DNA from: Mycobacterium syngnathidarum | GTDB lineage: Bacteria > Actinomycetota > Actinomycetes > Mycobacteriales > Mycobacteriaceae | NCBI RefSeq assembly: GCF_001942625.1 | Contig: NZ_MLCL01000027.1 | Span: 1 to 58,702, forward strand | DNA: 58,702 bases | Reading direction: 5' to 3' | In this document: positions 8,735 to 18,081 of the stretch, piece by piece | Layout: every line of letters starts with the position of its first letter | Position numbering within the stretch: the stretch's first letter is position 1 | The notes under the pieces: generated by a model | The model's input: only the letters and a program-made list of their open reading frames with translations | Told to the model about the DNA's origin: nothing | Databases searched by the model: none | Program-made: the position numbers and the translations under genes

Positions 8735-9127
8735 TCAGCCGTCATCTCTAGGCGGCGGCCAGTCGTGTGCAGCCGAGTTCCTCAGGCGCCAGATCAACGC
8801 CGGGCAGAGTTCGTTGACCGACTGGGTGATCAGATAGGAGGCCTGATAGTCGTCGGCGGTGTGGAAATCAGCCTGCAGATCGCCGATAAGCTGCCCGTAG
8901 CCTTCGCCGCCGGACAGCTTGTCGCAAATGCCGTAACCGTAGCCTAAGGCCGCGTCGGCGTTCGGAAAGCCGTAGCCGGGCCGCACGGTCACGTTGACCA
9001 GATAGGCCACCGGGTCGGCATGAGCGTGAGGTGCCTGCGCAGTTGCCACACCGAGCCCTGCCGCCCAGCACATCGCCATGCATACGGTCTGAATGTTGCG
9101 CGGCGCTGTGAATCGAACCCCGATCAT
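8735..9127 (-). CDS. DUF732-type secreted protein
   Basis: Predicted protein of 130 residues. An N-terminal signal peptide (hydrophobic stretch TVCMAMCWAAGLGVATA) ends at about AHA-DP. The body contains PGYGFPNADAALGYGYGICD and two cysteines placed as in DUF732 proteins, a mycobacterial family of small exported proteins of unknown function. Start placed at ATG 9127, four bases past the stop of the Mce-associated gene upstream; an in-frame start at 9169 would overlap that gene. Its position within the mce operon suggests an accessory envelope role. Confidence 0.72.
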   Translation of the reverse strand: MIGVRFTAPRNIQTVCMAMCWAAGLGVATAQAPHAHADPVAYLVNVTVRPGYGFPNADAALGYGYGICDKLSGGEGYGQLIGDLQADFHTADDYQASYLITQSVNELCPALIWRLRNSAAHDWPPPRDDG

Positions 9128-9131
9128 GTTG

Positions 9132-9731
9132 TCAAATCGGCTCGAATTGGGAAATGAGCCATCGGCCATCGTGTTTGTCCAGCGTCACTCGCACGCATGA
9201 GGTGGTGCTGGTGGGTGCGTCCGTGCCGACGATGACGGTCTGGTTGACAAAAACAAGGACGACCGCGTGGTTCGCGGTGGCCGACACCGACGCCGCGGCC
9301 GGAACGTTGGCGACCGCGGAGATCTGTTTTTGCTTCGCCCCGGGGATCACCACGTCATGTGTTAGCGAGGCATAGGAATCCTTGAATTGTCCTGTCAGTC
9401 GGTTTTGGGCGGCGGTCAGATCCTTCTCGGCGGTGTCGGGCTTGTAGGACAGCATCGTGATTGTTCCGTCGGTGGCGGCCCGCACGGACTCGACGCTGGC
9501 AAGCTGGGCCTCACGCAGGGAACCGACCTGCCATTTCAGCCCGCCGGCGGCCGCGGCCAGCAGCAGCGCGAGGCCGGGCAGCATCCCGTAGGCGAGCACA
9601 CGTGACCAGCGGATGCTTCGTTTCATCGTAGCCGGCGTGTGCTCGCAGTCGTCCTCGGTCGCGGTGGGTGTTTCCTGGGCCGAGTCGGTGTCGGTGGGAT
9701 CGCCGGTACGACGCGATTTCGGCCACCTCAC
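9132..9731 (-). CDS. Mce-associated membrane protein (second copy)
   Basis: Protein of 199 residues: a charged cytoplasmic N-terminus, one transmembrane helix (VLAYGMLPGLALLLAAAAGG) near residues 45-65, then an outside domain ending VTLDKHDGRWLISQFEPI. This is the layout of the Mas proteins that follow mceF and are thought to stabilise Mce complexes. It overlaps the preceding Mas gene by four bases (ATGA), indicating coupled translation. Confidence 0.85.
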   Translation of the reverse strand: MRWPKSRRTGDPTDTDSAQETPTATEDDCEHTPATMKRSIRWSRVLAYGMLPGLALLLAAAAGGLKWQVGSLREAQLASVESVRAATDGTITMLSYKPDTAEKDLTAAQNRLTGQFKDSYASLTHDVVIPGAKQKQISAVANVPAAASVSATANHAVVLVFVNQTVIVGTDAPTSTTSCVRVTLDKHDGRWLISQFEPI

Positions 9732-10411
9732 GGCACGAACTCCACGTTAGACACCTTGGGCTGATCGCCGACTTGCTGCACGAAGATGCGCATCCGCCAG
9801 GCCCGTGGCCGTTGGTCGGGCACAGCGGCATTCGTCGTCTTGACGGTCACGGCGACGAGCACCTGGGCGGTGCCCGCGGTCTTCGACTCCAGCGCGGCCT
9901 CGGTGACCGTGCCGATGGTGGTCGATTTGGTCTGTTTGACCACGGCGATGAACGGCTGTGATCGCTTCGTGAAGTCGTCGTAGAACTGCCCGGTTGCCCC
10001 GTCGATGATGCGGCGCACATCGGCGTCGGCGTTCTGCCAATCGATCGTCGTCAGGTTCAGCGCCGCCTGCCTGCCCACCTGCACATACGCATTTCGCTCG
10101 GTCTGCGCCTCGTGCAGGTGGTGGAGACGAAATCCCAGCCATCCCGCCAGCGTCGCCAGCGCGATGACGACGGCCACCCCTACCAGCATCGCGGCCCGCA
10201 GCGGCGAGCGGGTCGTCCTCGGCTCGCCCGGGGGTGCGGTGTGTGTGTCCTTGCCGTCGGGTCCGCTGCTGGCGTCTTCGGCGGTGCCGGCATCGCCGCC
10301 ATGCGTCGGTTCAGCACCGATCGGCGCGGACGCGGCGCGTTCATCCGGCATGAGCGTCGAGGTGCGGCCGGCGGTTCTCAGCTGCCCGGTGGTGTCAGCA
10401 TCGTCTGCCAC
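9728..10411 (-). CDS. Mce-associated membrane protein (first copy)
   Basis: Protein of 227 residues. After an acidic, Pro/Gly-rich N-terminus there is one transmembrane helix (AAMLVGVAVVIALATLAGWL) near 75-95, then a globular domain ending WRMRIFVQQVGDQPKVSNVEF, typical of Mas proteins. Start is GTG 10411 behind AAGGAG; the gene begins inside the 3' end of mceF in another frame. The same frame is open well upstream through mceF but without protein-like content, so the longer reading is not used. Confidence 0.82.
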   Translation of the reverse strand: MADDADTTGQLRTAGRTSTLMPDERAASAPIGAEPTHGGDAGTAEDASSGPDGKDTHTAPPGEPRTTRSPLRAAMLVGVAVVIALATLAGWLGFRLHHLHEAQTERNAYVQVGRQAALNLTTIDWQNADADVRRIIDGATGQFYDDFTKRSQPFIAVVKQTKSTTIGTVTEAALESKTAGTAQVLVAVTVKTTNAAVPDQRPRAWRMRIFVQQVGDQPKVSNVEFVP

Positions 10412-11844
10412 GTCTTCTCCTTCGGGCCGGTCTGCGCGAGGTCGGATTGGGTGTATTGCTGGCCATCGGGTCCGATGTAGGTGCCCGTGGCGGGGTCGTA
10501 CTGGGCGGCCGCTACCGGTGGTGGGGGTGGGCTCACGGCAGCGGGAGGCGGCGCTCCGGTCGGCGGTGATCCGGGAGCTCCCTGGGGGATGTCCTGCCCG
10601 GACAGGGTGGCGTTGGGGTCGCCCTTCCAGTTGAAGCCGTCGTTGAGCGGCACATACTGCTCGTCGCTTTCGCACATTCGCACCGTGGGTGCGCGTTTGC
10701 CGGGGACGGTCTCGCAGGGGATGTTGCGCGCTCCGCGGACGTTGAACGGTGAATCTTGGGGCACCCGGCAGTACACGTCGCCGGCGGGACGCTCCGGGCT
10801 GTCCTCGAAGGACGGTGGACGCCGTTGCTGGGTGGGTAGGAATCCGGTGGTGCAGGCCGGTGGGAGGTTGATGTTGAGGTTGAAGCTGATCCACTCGCCA
10901 CGGTAGTCCTGCTTGGTGTTGGCGTTGGCGACGACACTTCCGCCGCGGATCGCTGCGGCTTGCGGCAGCAGCACGAGGAGTTGTTCGAGGTCGTTTCGGT
11001 AGGTGAGGGCGACCTGGCCGACGCTGACCAGGTTGGCCAGCAGGATCGGCAAGGTCGGCTGGAACCGCTCGAAGAGTTGTCGCACCTCGCCGGCGGCGGG
11101 GCCGCCGTGGTCGATGATTCCGGCCACCGCGTTGTCATGGGTTTGCAGTTCGGCGGTGACCGTGGCCAGGTTGGCCGCCCATGCCTGGATCGCATCGGAG
11201 GTATCGGTCTGCGAGTCGAGCACCGGCTGGGACTGGTCGATCAGCGACGTCAGTGAGTCGAGGTTGGCGCGGGCGTCGATCGACAGCCGGGTGGAGGCCC
11301 TGACCAGCCGGGCCAGTTCTGGGCCCAGCCCGCCGACGGCGGTGTATGCCTCGTCTACGGCGGTGTTGAGGTTATCCCGCGGTATCGCCCGCAAGCCGGT
11401 GTTGACGGCGGTGAGCAGCTTGTTGATGTCAGGTGGCACGGAGGCGTCCCGCAGCGGGATGACGTCGCCGTTCTTTAGCGGCGGTGCGGTGTCACTGCGG
11501 GGCAGCAGGTCGACATATTGTTCACCGATCGCCGACTGGCTGTGTACCTCAGCTTTGACGTCGGAGGGGATGTCGATGCCGGATTTGAGCGACAGCACCG
11601 CGGCCACACCGGTGTCGGTGAGGTGCACCGACTGCACCCGCCCCACTTCGGTGCCGCGGTAGGTGACGTTGCCGGTCGCATACAGCCCGCCGGTCTGCGG
11701 CAATTCCATCGTCACCGTGTACCGGCCGACACCGAAGAGCTTGGCCGGCAGCTTCATGACGTGCAGCGTCATCAACGAGATCACGACGACGGCAAGCACC
11801 GTCAAGATGGCCAGCTGAACCTTCACGCGTTTGTGCAAATACAT
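10378..11844 (-). CDS. mceF: MceF, Mce/MlaD-family lipid transport protein
   Basis: Protein of 488 residues: N-terminal membrane anchor (VQLAILTVLAVVVISLMTL), an MCE domain (YTVTMELPQTGGLYATGNVT and RGTEVGRVQSV) near 40-120, a long helical segment, and a Pro/Gly-rich tail. MceA-F proteins are thought to form a periplasmic channel that carries hydrophobic substrates to the YrbE permease. Four cysteines in the tail could pair. Last of the six mce genes; its start follows the mceE stop directly (TAAATG). Confidence 0.92.
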   Translation of the reverse strand: MYLHKRVKVQLAILTVLAVVVISLMTLHVMKLPAKLFGVGRYTVTMELPQTGGLYATGNVTYRGTEVGRVQSVHLTDTGVAAVLSLKSGIDIPSDVKAEVHSQSAIGEQYVDLLPRSDTAPPLKNGDVIPLRDASVPPDINKLLTAVNTGLRAIPRDNLNTAVDEAYTAVGGLGPELARLVRASTRLSIDARANLDSLTSLIDQSQPVLDSQTDTSDAIQAWAANLATVTAELQTHDNAVAGIIDHGGPAAGEVRQLFERFQPTLPILLANLVSVGQVALTYRNDLEQLLVLLPQAAAIRGGSVVANANTKQDYRGEWISFNLNINLPPACTTGFLPTQQRRPPSFEDSPERPAGDVYCRVPQDSPFNVRGARNIPCETVPGKRAPTVRMCESDEQYVPLNDGFNWKGDPNATLSGQDIPQGAPGSPPTGAPPPAAVSPPPPPVAAAQYDPATGTYIGPDGQQYTQSDLAQTGPKEKTWQTMLTPPGS

Positions 11845-12984
11845 TTAGCGTCCCTGGTCCCAGCGGTACGGAATGATCAGCGGGTTGGATTGGGTGTAGG
11901 GGCTCGGGAGTTGCCCGATGGTGCGGCCCCATTGCAGCTCCAGCTCGGTGAGGTTGCCCTCCCAGCGCGTACCGGTGAAGAGCGCAGAGTCGATGCGGCT
12001 GAGCGTGAGGTCAACGATCAGGCTGAGGTTGCCGTAGTCGCCGCGCATCCACTTCTCGACGGTTTCGTTGGGGAACGGATAGGTCGTGTAGAGGCTGAGC
12101 GCACGTGTCAGGCTGGGGCCGGCGTTGGCCAGCGCTTCCAACACCGGCCCGATGTCCTTGAGTTCCTTGACCAGATTTTCTTTGGTCTGGTTGACCGTGT
12201 CGACGGTCAGTGCGCTGAACTTGCCGAGCTGATCGGCGGCCTCGATGAGGTTGTCCCGCTCGCTGTTGAGCTCGGCCAGCGCATCGGGGATTTTGCGCAG
12301 CGCGGTGTCGAGAACGGGTTTGTTGTCGGCGAACTTGCCGACCAGGGTGTTGAGGCTGTCCGTGGCCGCGATGATGTCACCGGTCTGGTCATTGGTGAGG
12401 GTGGCGAATTTGTCGAGTTGCTCGATCATGCTGCGCAGGTCGTGTTCACGCCCCCGGAACGCGGTGGAAAACGCCCGGGTGATGTCCTGGACTTGGCCCA
12501 GTCCGCCGCCGTTGAGCAGCATGGAGATCGCGGCCAGGGTCTGTTCGGTGGTCGGGTAGGCTCCCCCGCGCGCCAACGGGATCAGCGATCCGTCACGCAG
12601 TTTGCCGTCCGGTGGCGCGTCCGCTGGCGGGGCGAGCTCGACGTGCAGCGAACCCAGCAGGCTGGTTTGGCCGAGCTTGGCGGTCGCGTTGGCGGGCAGG
12701 TCGACGTCGCCGTTGAGCCGCATGCTCACCAGGGCATGCCAGCCTTGACGCTCGATTCTCGTCACGGTGCCGACGGTCACGTCACCGACCTGCACGCGGG
12801 AGTTCGGTTGGATATTGCTGACCTCGGGCATCTGCGCCTGCACGACGAAGGAACCCGGCCCGGCGCCCTCGGTGCCGGGCAGTGCAAGCGAGTTCAGCCC
12901 GCGCCAGCCGCAGCCGGGCAGCCCGGCCAGCGTGAGGATGATGAGCAGTTTCACCGCGACGCGGGAGGATTGTCGCGCTGTCAT
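11845..12984 (-). CDS. mceE: MceE, Mce-family lipoprotein
   Basis: Protein of 379 residues with a lipoprotein signal: LLIILTLAGLPGC with the lipidated Cys at about 25. Next comes the MCE domain (FVVQAQMPEVSNIQPNSRVQ and VGDVTVGTVTRIE) and a helical C-terminus. The fifth Mce protein is characteristically the lipoprotein (Lpr) subunit. Start set at ATG 12984, which overlaps the mceD stop by four bases; the frame is open further upstream but that stretch is antisense-like and lies within mceD. Confidence 0.92.
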   Translation of the reverse strand: MTARQSSRVAVKLLIILTLAGLPGCGWRGLNSLALPGTEGAGPGSFVVQAQMPEVSNIQPNSRVQVGDVTVGTVTRIERQGWHALVSMRLNGDVDLPANATAKLGQTSLLGSLHVELAPPADAPPDGKLRDGSLIPLARGGAYPTTEQTLAAISMLLNGGGLGQVQDITRAFSTAFRGREHDLRSMIEQLDKFATLTNDQTGDIIAATDSLNTLVGKFADNKPVLDTALRKIPDALAELNSERDNLIEAADQLGKFSALTVDTVNQTKENLVKELKDIGPVLEALANAGPSLTRALSLYTTYPFPNETVEKWMRGDYGNLSLIVDLTLSRIDSALFTGTRWEGNLTELELQWGRTIGQLPSPYTQSNPLIIPYRWDQGR

Positions 12985-14312
12985 GAGCCGCCTCCGGGGG
13001 GGACCATGAGGCCGGGGAGGCCATCGGATGGGTTGGTGGTGACCGGCGTGGGCGGCGCGGCGGCATCCGGCGCAGCAGCCTCGGCGGCCAGCGGCGCAGG
13101 CTCGGGCGGGTGGGGCGCGGCCGCCTCGACGGGGGGCGGCACGTAGTCGGGTCGCATCCAGTCCTCGCTGTAGGTGACCTCGTTGGGCCGTGCCGATGCC
13201 CCGACGATGAGGTTTTCGCCCAGTGGCGGGAAGTTGTACTGGCGGTTCTTCACGATCGGTGCGAGGTACTGCACGCACAGTTTCGCCGCCTGTTCGGCGC
13301 CGAGACGGGAGGCCGCTTGGATCGCGCCGCACAGGAAACTGATCGGGTCGGCGAAGTTGTTGACCGCGATGGCGCCGGTCATCGTACCGCCGGCCGGTTC
13401 GTAGATGAAGATGAAGTTCTGCAGCGTCGAGGGCAGGATGTGCAGGGTTTGTTTGATGTCGTCGAGGCTGTCGACCATCGCCGTGGTGACCGAGGCCAAC
13501 TTGTCCGAGGTGGTGCCCAGCGCATCGCGATTCTCCGCAACGAAACTCTGCACATCGGCGACCACGTCGTTGAGCATCCCGGCCGCCCGACCGACCTTGT
13601 CCGGATCGTCGGCCAACAACCCTGTGACGGCGGCCAGGTTCTCATTGAGCTGTCCGAGCAGGCCACTGCTGTCGTGCAACGCCGACACCAGCGTCGCCAG
13701 GTTTTTCAGGGTGGAGAAGATGTCGTCGCTGTGGTCGCCGAGGGCCGACAACGCCTGCGACAGTTTGACGACGGTGTCGCGGATGTTCGCACCTTGGCCG
13801 CGCAGGTTGGCGGCCGCGGTGTTGATGAACGCGCCCAGCGTGCTGACGCCTCCGGGCTGGGTGGGCCGCAGCAGTTCGGTCAGCCGCTCAACCTGCGCCC
13901 GGAAGTCGTCCCACTCGACCGGGACCGCGGTGCGGTCCTGCGGGATCACCGCGCCGTCGCGCATCACGGGTCCGCCGGTGTAGGCGGGGGTCAGCTGGAT
14001 GGCGCGCCCGGTCACCAGTTGAGGCGACAGGATGACCGCCTTGGCGTCGGCGGGAACCGAATATTTGCGGTCGATCCAGAAGGTGACCTTGACCCGCTGC
14101 GGCTGCGGTTCGATCGTGGCGACGCGCCCGACGGGCACACCCAGGATCCGCACATCGTCGCCGGCGAACAGGCCGTTGCTGTTCTGGAAGAAGGCGACCA
14201 CCGTGGTCTTGGCCGCCGCGCCGGTGCGGCCGAGGGCGACGAATAGCCCGCTGACGAGCACCGCCACGAGGACGGTCGCGGCGGCTGCGCGGATGAGACG
14301 CGCCCTGGTCAT
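12981..14312 (-). CDS. mceD: MceD, Mce-family lipid transport protein
   Basis: Protein of 443 residues. A membrane anchor at residues 8-28 is followed by an MCE domain (VVAFFQNSNGLFAGDDVRIL and GVPVGRVATIEPQ), a helical region with repeated leucines, and an Ala/Pro-rich tail of the kind common in the longer Mce proteins. Starts inside the end of mceC (ATGA overlap) and ends inside the start of mceE. All evidence fits a working subunit of the complex. Confidence 0.92.
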   Translation of the reverse strand: MTRARLIRAAAATVLVAVLVSGLFVALGRTGAAAKTTVVAFFQNSNGLFAGDDVRILGVPVGRVATIEPQPQRVKVTFWIDRKYSVPADAKAVILSPQLVTGRAIQLTPAYTGGPVMRDGAVIPQDRTAVPVEWDDFRAQVERLTELLRPTQPGGVSTLGAFINTAAANLRGQGANIRDTVVKLSQALSALGDHSDDIFSTLKNLATLVSALHDSSGLLGQLNENLAAVTGLLADDPDKVGRAAGMLNDVVADVQSFVAENRDALGTTSDKLASVTTAMVDSLDDIKQTLHILPSTLQNFIFIYEPAGGTMTGAIAVNNFADPISFLCGAIQAASRLGAEQAAKLCVQYLAPIVKNRQYNFPPLGENLIVGASARPNEVTYSEDWMRPDYVPPPVEAAAPHPPEPAPLAAEAAAPDAAAPPTPVTTNPSDGLPGLMVPPGGGS

Positions 14313-15619
14313 GGCTGTCCTCCGGGTTGTGCGGGCACCTCACCCGGTGCTGGCACGTAGACCGGGGAGGGTGTCGGCTCGGGTGTGTTTTGCACGCCGG
14401 GCGGCGGCGGTGCGGGCGGTCCGGGCGGGGGTCCACCTGGCGGCGGGGCCGGCGGGGGCTCCCGGTACGGATAGCGCGGATCACCCGGCTTGCCCGTGAT
14501 CGCGTCGGGCAGCGTCAATCTGGGTTCGCCGCCCTGCCCGGTCCGCGGGTAGGGCACCGGCAGCGCCGGGGTTGCGGGCTGGCCGGTGGGGGGGTCGATA
14601 CGCTCGGAGGGCAGCACGGTGGCCGGGTCGAGCCCGAGATCGGAGAACGCAGCGTCGACGAAGGGCTGCACGAACTGGCCCGGGAGCAGGTTCGCCAGGT
14701 ATGCCTTGAAGAACGGCCCCGATGAGACGGCTTCGCCCAGCGAAAGCGCGTAGGCGTTGAGCCGCTTGATCGCATCCTGGATGCGCTCTTTGCGGTTATC
14801 CACGATGGCCAGCACCCCGTTGAGCTTCTCCAGCGCCGGCCGCAGTTGCTGCCGGTTCTCGGCGATGAACCCCTTCAGTTGCTGGGCGACCGCCGAGATG
14901 TTGTTCCAGATCTGATCGATTGCGCTGCTTTGGGTTCGGAGCTCAACCAACAGGGCATTGGTGCTCTTGACCAGGGTGACGATCTGATCGGTGCGCTGGG
15001 CCAGTACCGTTGTGGCTTTTCTGGCGTTGGCGAGCAGGTTGCGCAGTTGCGCGTCGCGTTCGTTGAGTGTCTGGGAGAACCGGGCAACCCCTTGCACCGC
15101 GTTCCTCAGCTCTGGTGCGGTGCCGGAAAAAGTCTGCGCCAGGGTGGCCAGCGAGTCCGACAGCTGGTCGGTGTTCAGCCCGCTGATCGTGGTGGCCAGG
15201 TCGCCGAGGGCGTCGGGCAGCTGGTAGGGCGACACCGTCCGCTCGATCGGGATGGTGGTGGTGAGCTCGCCGTCCCCGCGGGATATGACGTCGAGCACCT
15301 TGCTGCCCAGCAGGCTCTTGGTCTTTATCGCCGCCTCGGTGCGATCGCCCAGAAAGATCTTCCTGTCGACGCTGAACGTGACGAGCACGCGTGCCCCGTC
15401 GAGTTCCATGCTGGACACTTTTCCCGCGGGAAAACCGGAGACATCGACCGAGGCACCGGTGTGCAGCCCGCCGGCGTCGGCGAAATAGGCCGAATACTCG
15501 TTGGCCTGGTTCAGGAAGGGGAGTTTCTGGAAGTTGAGCGCGGCAAGGACGATGGCCGCGACGGCTGCGACGCCGATGGCCCCGATCAGCGGGGTATTGC
15601 GTTCGGAGAAGGATTTCAT
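14309..15619 (-). CDS. mceC: MceC, Mce-family protein with proline-rich tail
   Basis: Protein of 436 residues: anchor (LIGAIGVAAVAAIVLAALNF), MCE domain (YSAYFADAGGLHTGASVDVS, GFPAGKVSSMEL), coiled helical section and a striking proline-rich C-terminus of about 60 residues. Such tails are usual in MceC and may reach the cell wall. ATG 15619 is used because it overlaps the mceB stop by four bases; a longer in-frame start would read into mceB. Confidence 0.92.
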   Translation of the reverse strand: MKSFSERNTPLIGAIGVAAVAAIVLAALNFQKLPFLNQANEYSAYFADAGGLHTGASVDVSGFPAGKVSSMELDGARVLVTFSVDRKIFLGDRTEAAIKTKSLLGSKVLDVISRGDGELTTTIPIERTVSPYQLPDALGDLATTISGLNTDQLSDSLATLAQTFSGTAPELRNAVQGVARFSQTLNERDAQLRNLLANARKATTVLAQRTDQIVTLVKSTNALLVELRTQSSAIDQIWNNISAVAQQLKGFIAENRQQLRPALEKLNGVLAIVDNRKERIQDAIKRLNAYALSLGEAVSSGPFFKAYLANLLPGQFVQPFVDAAFSDLGLDPATVLPSERIDPPTGQPATPALPVPYPRTGQGGEPRLTLPDAITGKPGDPRYPYREPPPAPPPGGPPPGPPAPPPPGVQNTPEPTPSPVYVPAPGEVPAQPGGQP

Positions 15620-16644
15620 TTCGGCGCACACCGCCCCGTGCTTTGTCCGGCCACCTTGACATACACCGGCTGCCCGCCCTTTCCGTTGAGCTTCAGGATC
15701 AAGTCGCACAGGTAGAAGCTGAAGAAGTCGCCGTAAATCCCTTGCCGCGCCAGCGCCTTGTACTTGTCTGGCAGCGTATTTAGGAGGTTGTCGAAGTAGT
15801 CGTGATCGGCGACCACGATCCCAGCGGCGCGGTCGGTCTCGTGCACAACTTTCTGGAACGGCTCCCTGACCTGCGTGAGCAGATCGGCCACCGAACCGGC
15901 GGCCGCGTTGGTGTGGGCCACTGCGTTAGCGATGTCCTTCTTGCGGCCGGCCAGCCCGTCGATCAGGCCCGACAGCGAGGTGACCGCCTTGTCGAGCTGG
16001 TCTGACTGGTCACCCAGTGACCCCAGCACCACGTTGAGGTTGGTGATGACCTGCCCGAACAGCTGATCGCGGTCCGCCAGTGTGTTGGTCAATACCGCGG
16101 CCTGGTTCAGAAATGATCCGATCGCGGAGCCTTCGCCCTGAAACGCTTGGATCAGCTGGCCGGTGAGGGCGTTGACCTGATCTGGGTCCAGCGCGCGAAA
16201 CAGCGGCCGGAAGCCGCCGATCACCGCATCGAGGTCCAGCGCGGGTTCGGTGCGGGCCAGCGGAATCATGTCACCGGGCTGCAATGTCTTGACCCCCCCG
16301 GCGCCTTCCTCAAGTGCTAGGTAGCGGTCGCCGAACAGGTTGTCGTACCTGATCACCGCGCGGCTTCCCTCGGTCAGGACGACCGAGTTCTCGGCGGAGA
16401 ATTCGACTCGTACGGTGGAGTCCCGGTTCACCGAGATGCTGCGCACCTTGCCGACCTCCACCCCGGCGATGCGGACGAGGCTGCCCTTTCTCATATTGGA
16501 CACGTTGCTGAACTGGGCGAAGTAGGTCTTGCCCACGTCGAACCGGAATTCCGCGAAGACCGCCAGCAGGGCGAACGTGCCGAGGGCACAAACCGACAGG
16601 AAGACGGCCAGGCGCCAAATGGTGCCCTTCAGCTGTTTGCTCAC
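15616..16644 (-). CDS. mceB: MceB, Mce-family lipid transport protein
   Basis: Protein of 342 residues with an N-terminal anchor (IWRLAVFLSVCALGTFALLA) and an MCE domain (TYFAQFSNVSNMRKGSLVRI, AGVEVGKVRSIS). It lacks the proline tail and ends with two conserved-looking cysteines (FYLCDLILKL and STGRCAPK). Start is GTG 16644 after AGGAGAG. The 33-bp gap to mceA is the widest within mceA-F, and it carries this ribosome site. Confidence 0.92.
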   Translation of the reverse strand: MSKQLKGTIWRLAVFLSVCALGTFALLAVFAEFRFDVGKTYFAQFSNVSNMRKGSLVRIAGVEVGKVRSISVNRDSTVRVEFSAENSVVLTEGSRAVIRYDNLFGDRYLALEEGAGGVKTLQPGDMIPLARTEPALDLDAVIGGFRPLFRALDPDQVNALTGQLIQAFQGEGSAIGSFLNQAAVLTNTLADRDQLFGQVITNLNVVLGSLGDQSDQLDKAVTSLSGLIDGLAGRKKDIANAVAHTNAAAGSVADLLTQVREPFQKVVHETDRAAGIVVADHDYFDNLLNTLPDKYKALARQGIYGDFFSFYLCDLILKLNGKGGQPVYVKVAGQSTGRCAPK

Positions 16645-16677
16645 ACTCTCTCCTGTTCCCTGTCGTTCACGGTCGGG

Positions 16678-18075
16678 TCACCCGGGCGGCGGCACGGGAG
16701 CCGGTATGGCCGCGGTCGGGGCCGTGCCTGGTGTCGGTGGTGGCGGCGGCGGGGGTGGCACCCCGGGCCACAGGGGTGTTCCGCCCGGTCCGTACAGCGG
16801 CGCCCCGTAGGGCGGCGCCCCCGGGTAGGGAACCGGGCCGGGCGCCGGCCCGGGCAGGCAGGGCCGGATGCTCGGGGGTTCCGGGACGGCGCGGGTGACC
16901 GGGAAGAAGTCGACCCAGCAGGGGTGTCCGATGCCGGGGTTGGGCCGCCAGTCCAGGCCTGTCCCCCAGCCGACGTTGGTGATCAACTGTCGCACCGGCC
17001 AGTTCTTGGTCGGGTCGGGCATCGAGCCGCATCCCGGCTTTCCGCCGGGGCCGCCCTTGGCGGCGACGATGGGCAGATTGTCCGGATAGAGAAACGGGTC
17101 GTTACCGAACATGAGCGCCGCATCGAACTGGGCCGACCGCCCGTCGGCACCCGCCCACGCCGTGTAGCCGCCGTTGTTGAGGTACCACGTCGCGCCCTGC
17201 AGCGCACAGGCGTAACTGGGACTGTACTGCAGCAGCAGGTCCGTCGTCGGCTGGAGAACCTCCACCGACCGGACGAGATTGTCTTTGCTCGCACCGAGCA
17301 GGTTGATCCCGGCGGTGGACATGCCGGTGACGTTGAGCAGCAACGCGTCCAGCGCTTCTGCGTGATCCACGATGGTCGTGCTGGTGGTGCTGGCCGCATT
17401 CAGAACCGCCACGATGTCCTCTGCGGCACTGCTGTAGGTGTCGTTGAAGCTCTTGAACGAGCGCCAGTCTTGGCGGAGGGTGTCGCTGCGGGCGTTGAGC
17501 GCCAGCAACACCTGGTTGAGGTCGGTGGTGGCCTCACCGATGCGTTCGCCTTGTCCGCGCACGGCCTCTGCCACCGCGGTCAGCACGGCGTTCAACTTGG
17601 CCGGGTCGATAACCCCGATCAAATCGACGATGTTCTCGAACACGGTGTTGATCTCCGTGGCGACGTTGATCGAGCGCAGCACCGCGCCGGCGGCAAGCCG
17701 CTGGACACTCGGGTGCTCCGGCGGGATCAGCTCGACGAACTTGGCGCCGAACGCCGTGGTGGCGTTGATCTGCGCCTCGACGTTGGCGGGGATGTACCGG
17801 ATTTGATCCGGCTCAATCTCCAACGTGAGGCTCACGGAGTTCTTGCCAGCGGTGATCTGGGCGACGCGGCCGACCTGAACACCGCGCATCTTCACTTTCG
17901 CGCCGGTCTCCATCACCACACCCGCGCGATCAGACGTCAGCGTCACCGGCACAAAGGACCTGAAGGTGCCGGCAAAGGTGCTCGAAGTCACGAAGACAAA
18001 CGCGGCGATCGCCACAAACAGAATCAGCGTCCACCACGCGGAGTGGAACCGGTTCTCACCCGGCCTGGGATTCAT
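16678..18075 (-). CDS. mceA: MceA, Mce-family lipid transport protein
   Basis: Protein of 465 residues. The N-terminal anchor WWTLILFVAIAAFVFVTSST is followed by the MCE domain (VPVTLTSDRAGVVMETGAKV, KMRGVQVGRVAQI), a long helical part, and a C-terminal domain with several Cys ending in a Pro/Gly-rich tail. It is the first mce gene after the two permease genes. Which mce class (mce1-mce8) the operon belongs to could not be assigned by eye. Confidence 0.92.
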   Translation of the reverse strand: MNPRPGENRFHSAWWTLILFVAIAAFVFVTSSTFAGTFRSFVPVTLTSDRAGVVMETGAKVKMRGVQVGRVAQITAGKNSVSLTLEIEPDQIRYIPANVEAQINATTAFGAKFVELIPPEHPSVQRLAAGAVLRSINVATEINTVFENIVDLIGVIDPAKLNAVLTAVAEAVRGQGERIGEATTDLNQVLLALNARSDTLRQDWRSFKSFNDTYSSAAEDIVAVLNAASTTSTTIVDHAEALDALLLNVTGMSTAGINLLGASKDNLVRSVEVLQPTTDLLLQYSPSYACALQGATWYLNNGGYTAWAGADGRSAQFDAALMFGNDPFLYPDNLPIVAAKGGPGGKPGCGSMPDPTKNWPVRQLITNVGWGTGLDWRPNPGIGHPCWVDFFPVTRAVPEPPSIRPCLPGPAPGPVPYPGAPPYGAPLYGPGGTPLWPGVPPPPPPPPTPGTAPTAAIPAPVPPPG

Positions 18076-18081
18076 CCCCGG

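Noticed and set aside
11518..13146. 542-codon plus-strand frame over mceE and mceF
   Set aside because: Antisense to two recognisable mce genes; no protein-like motifs.
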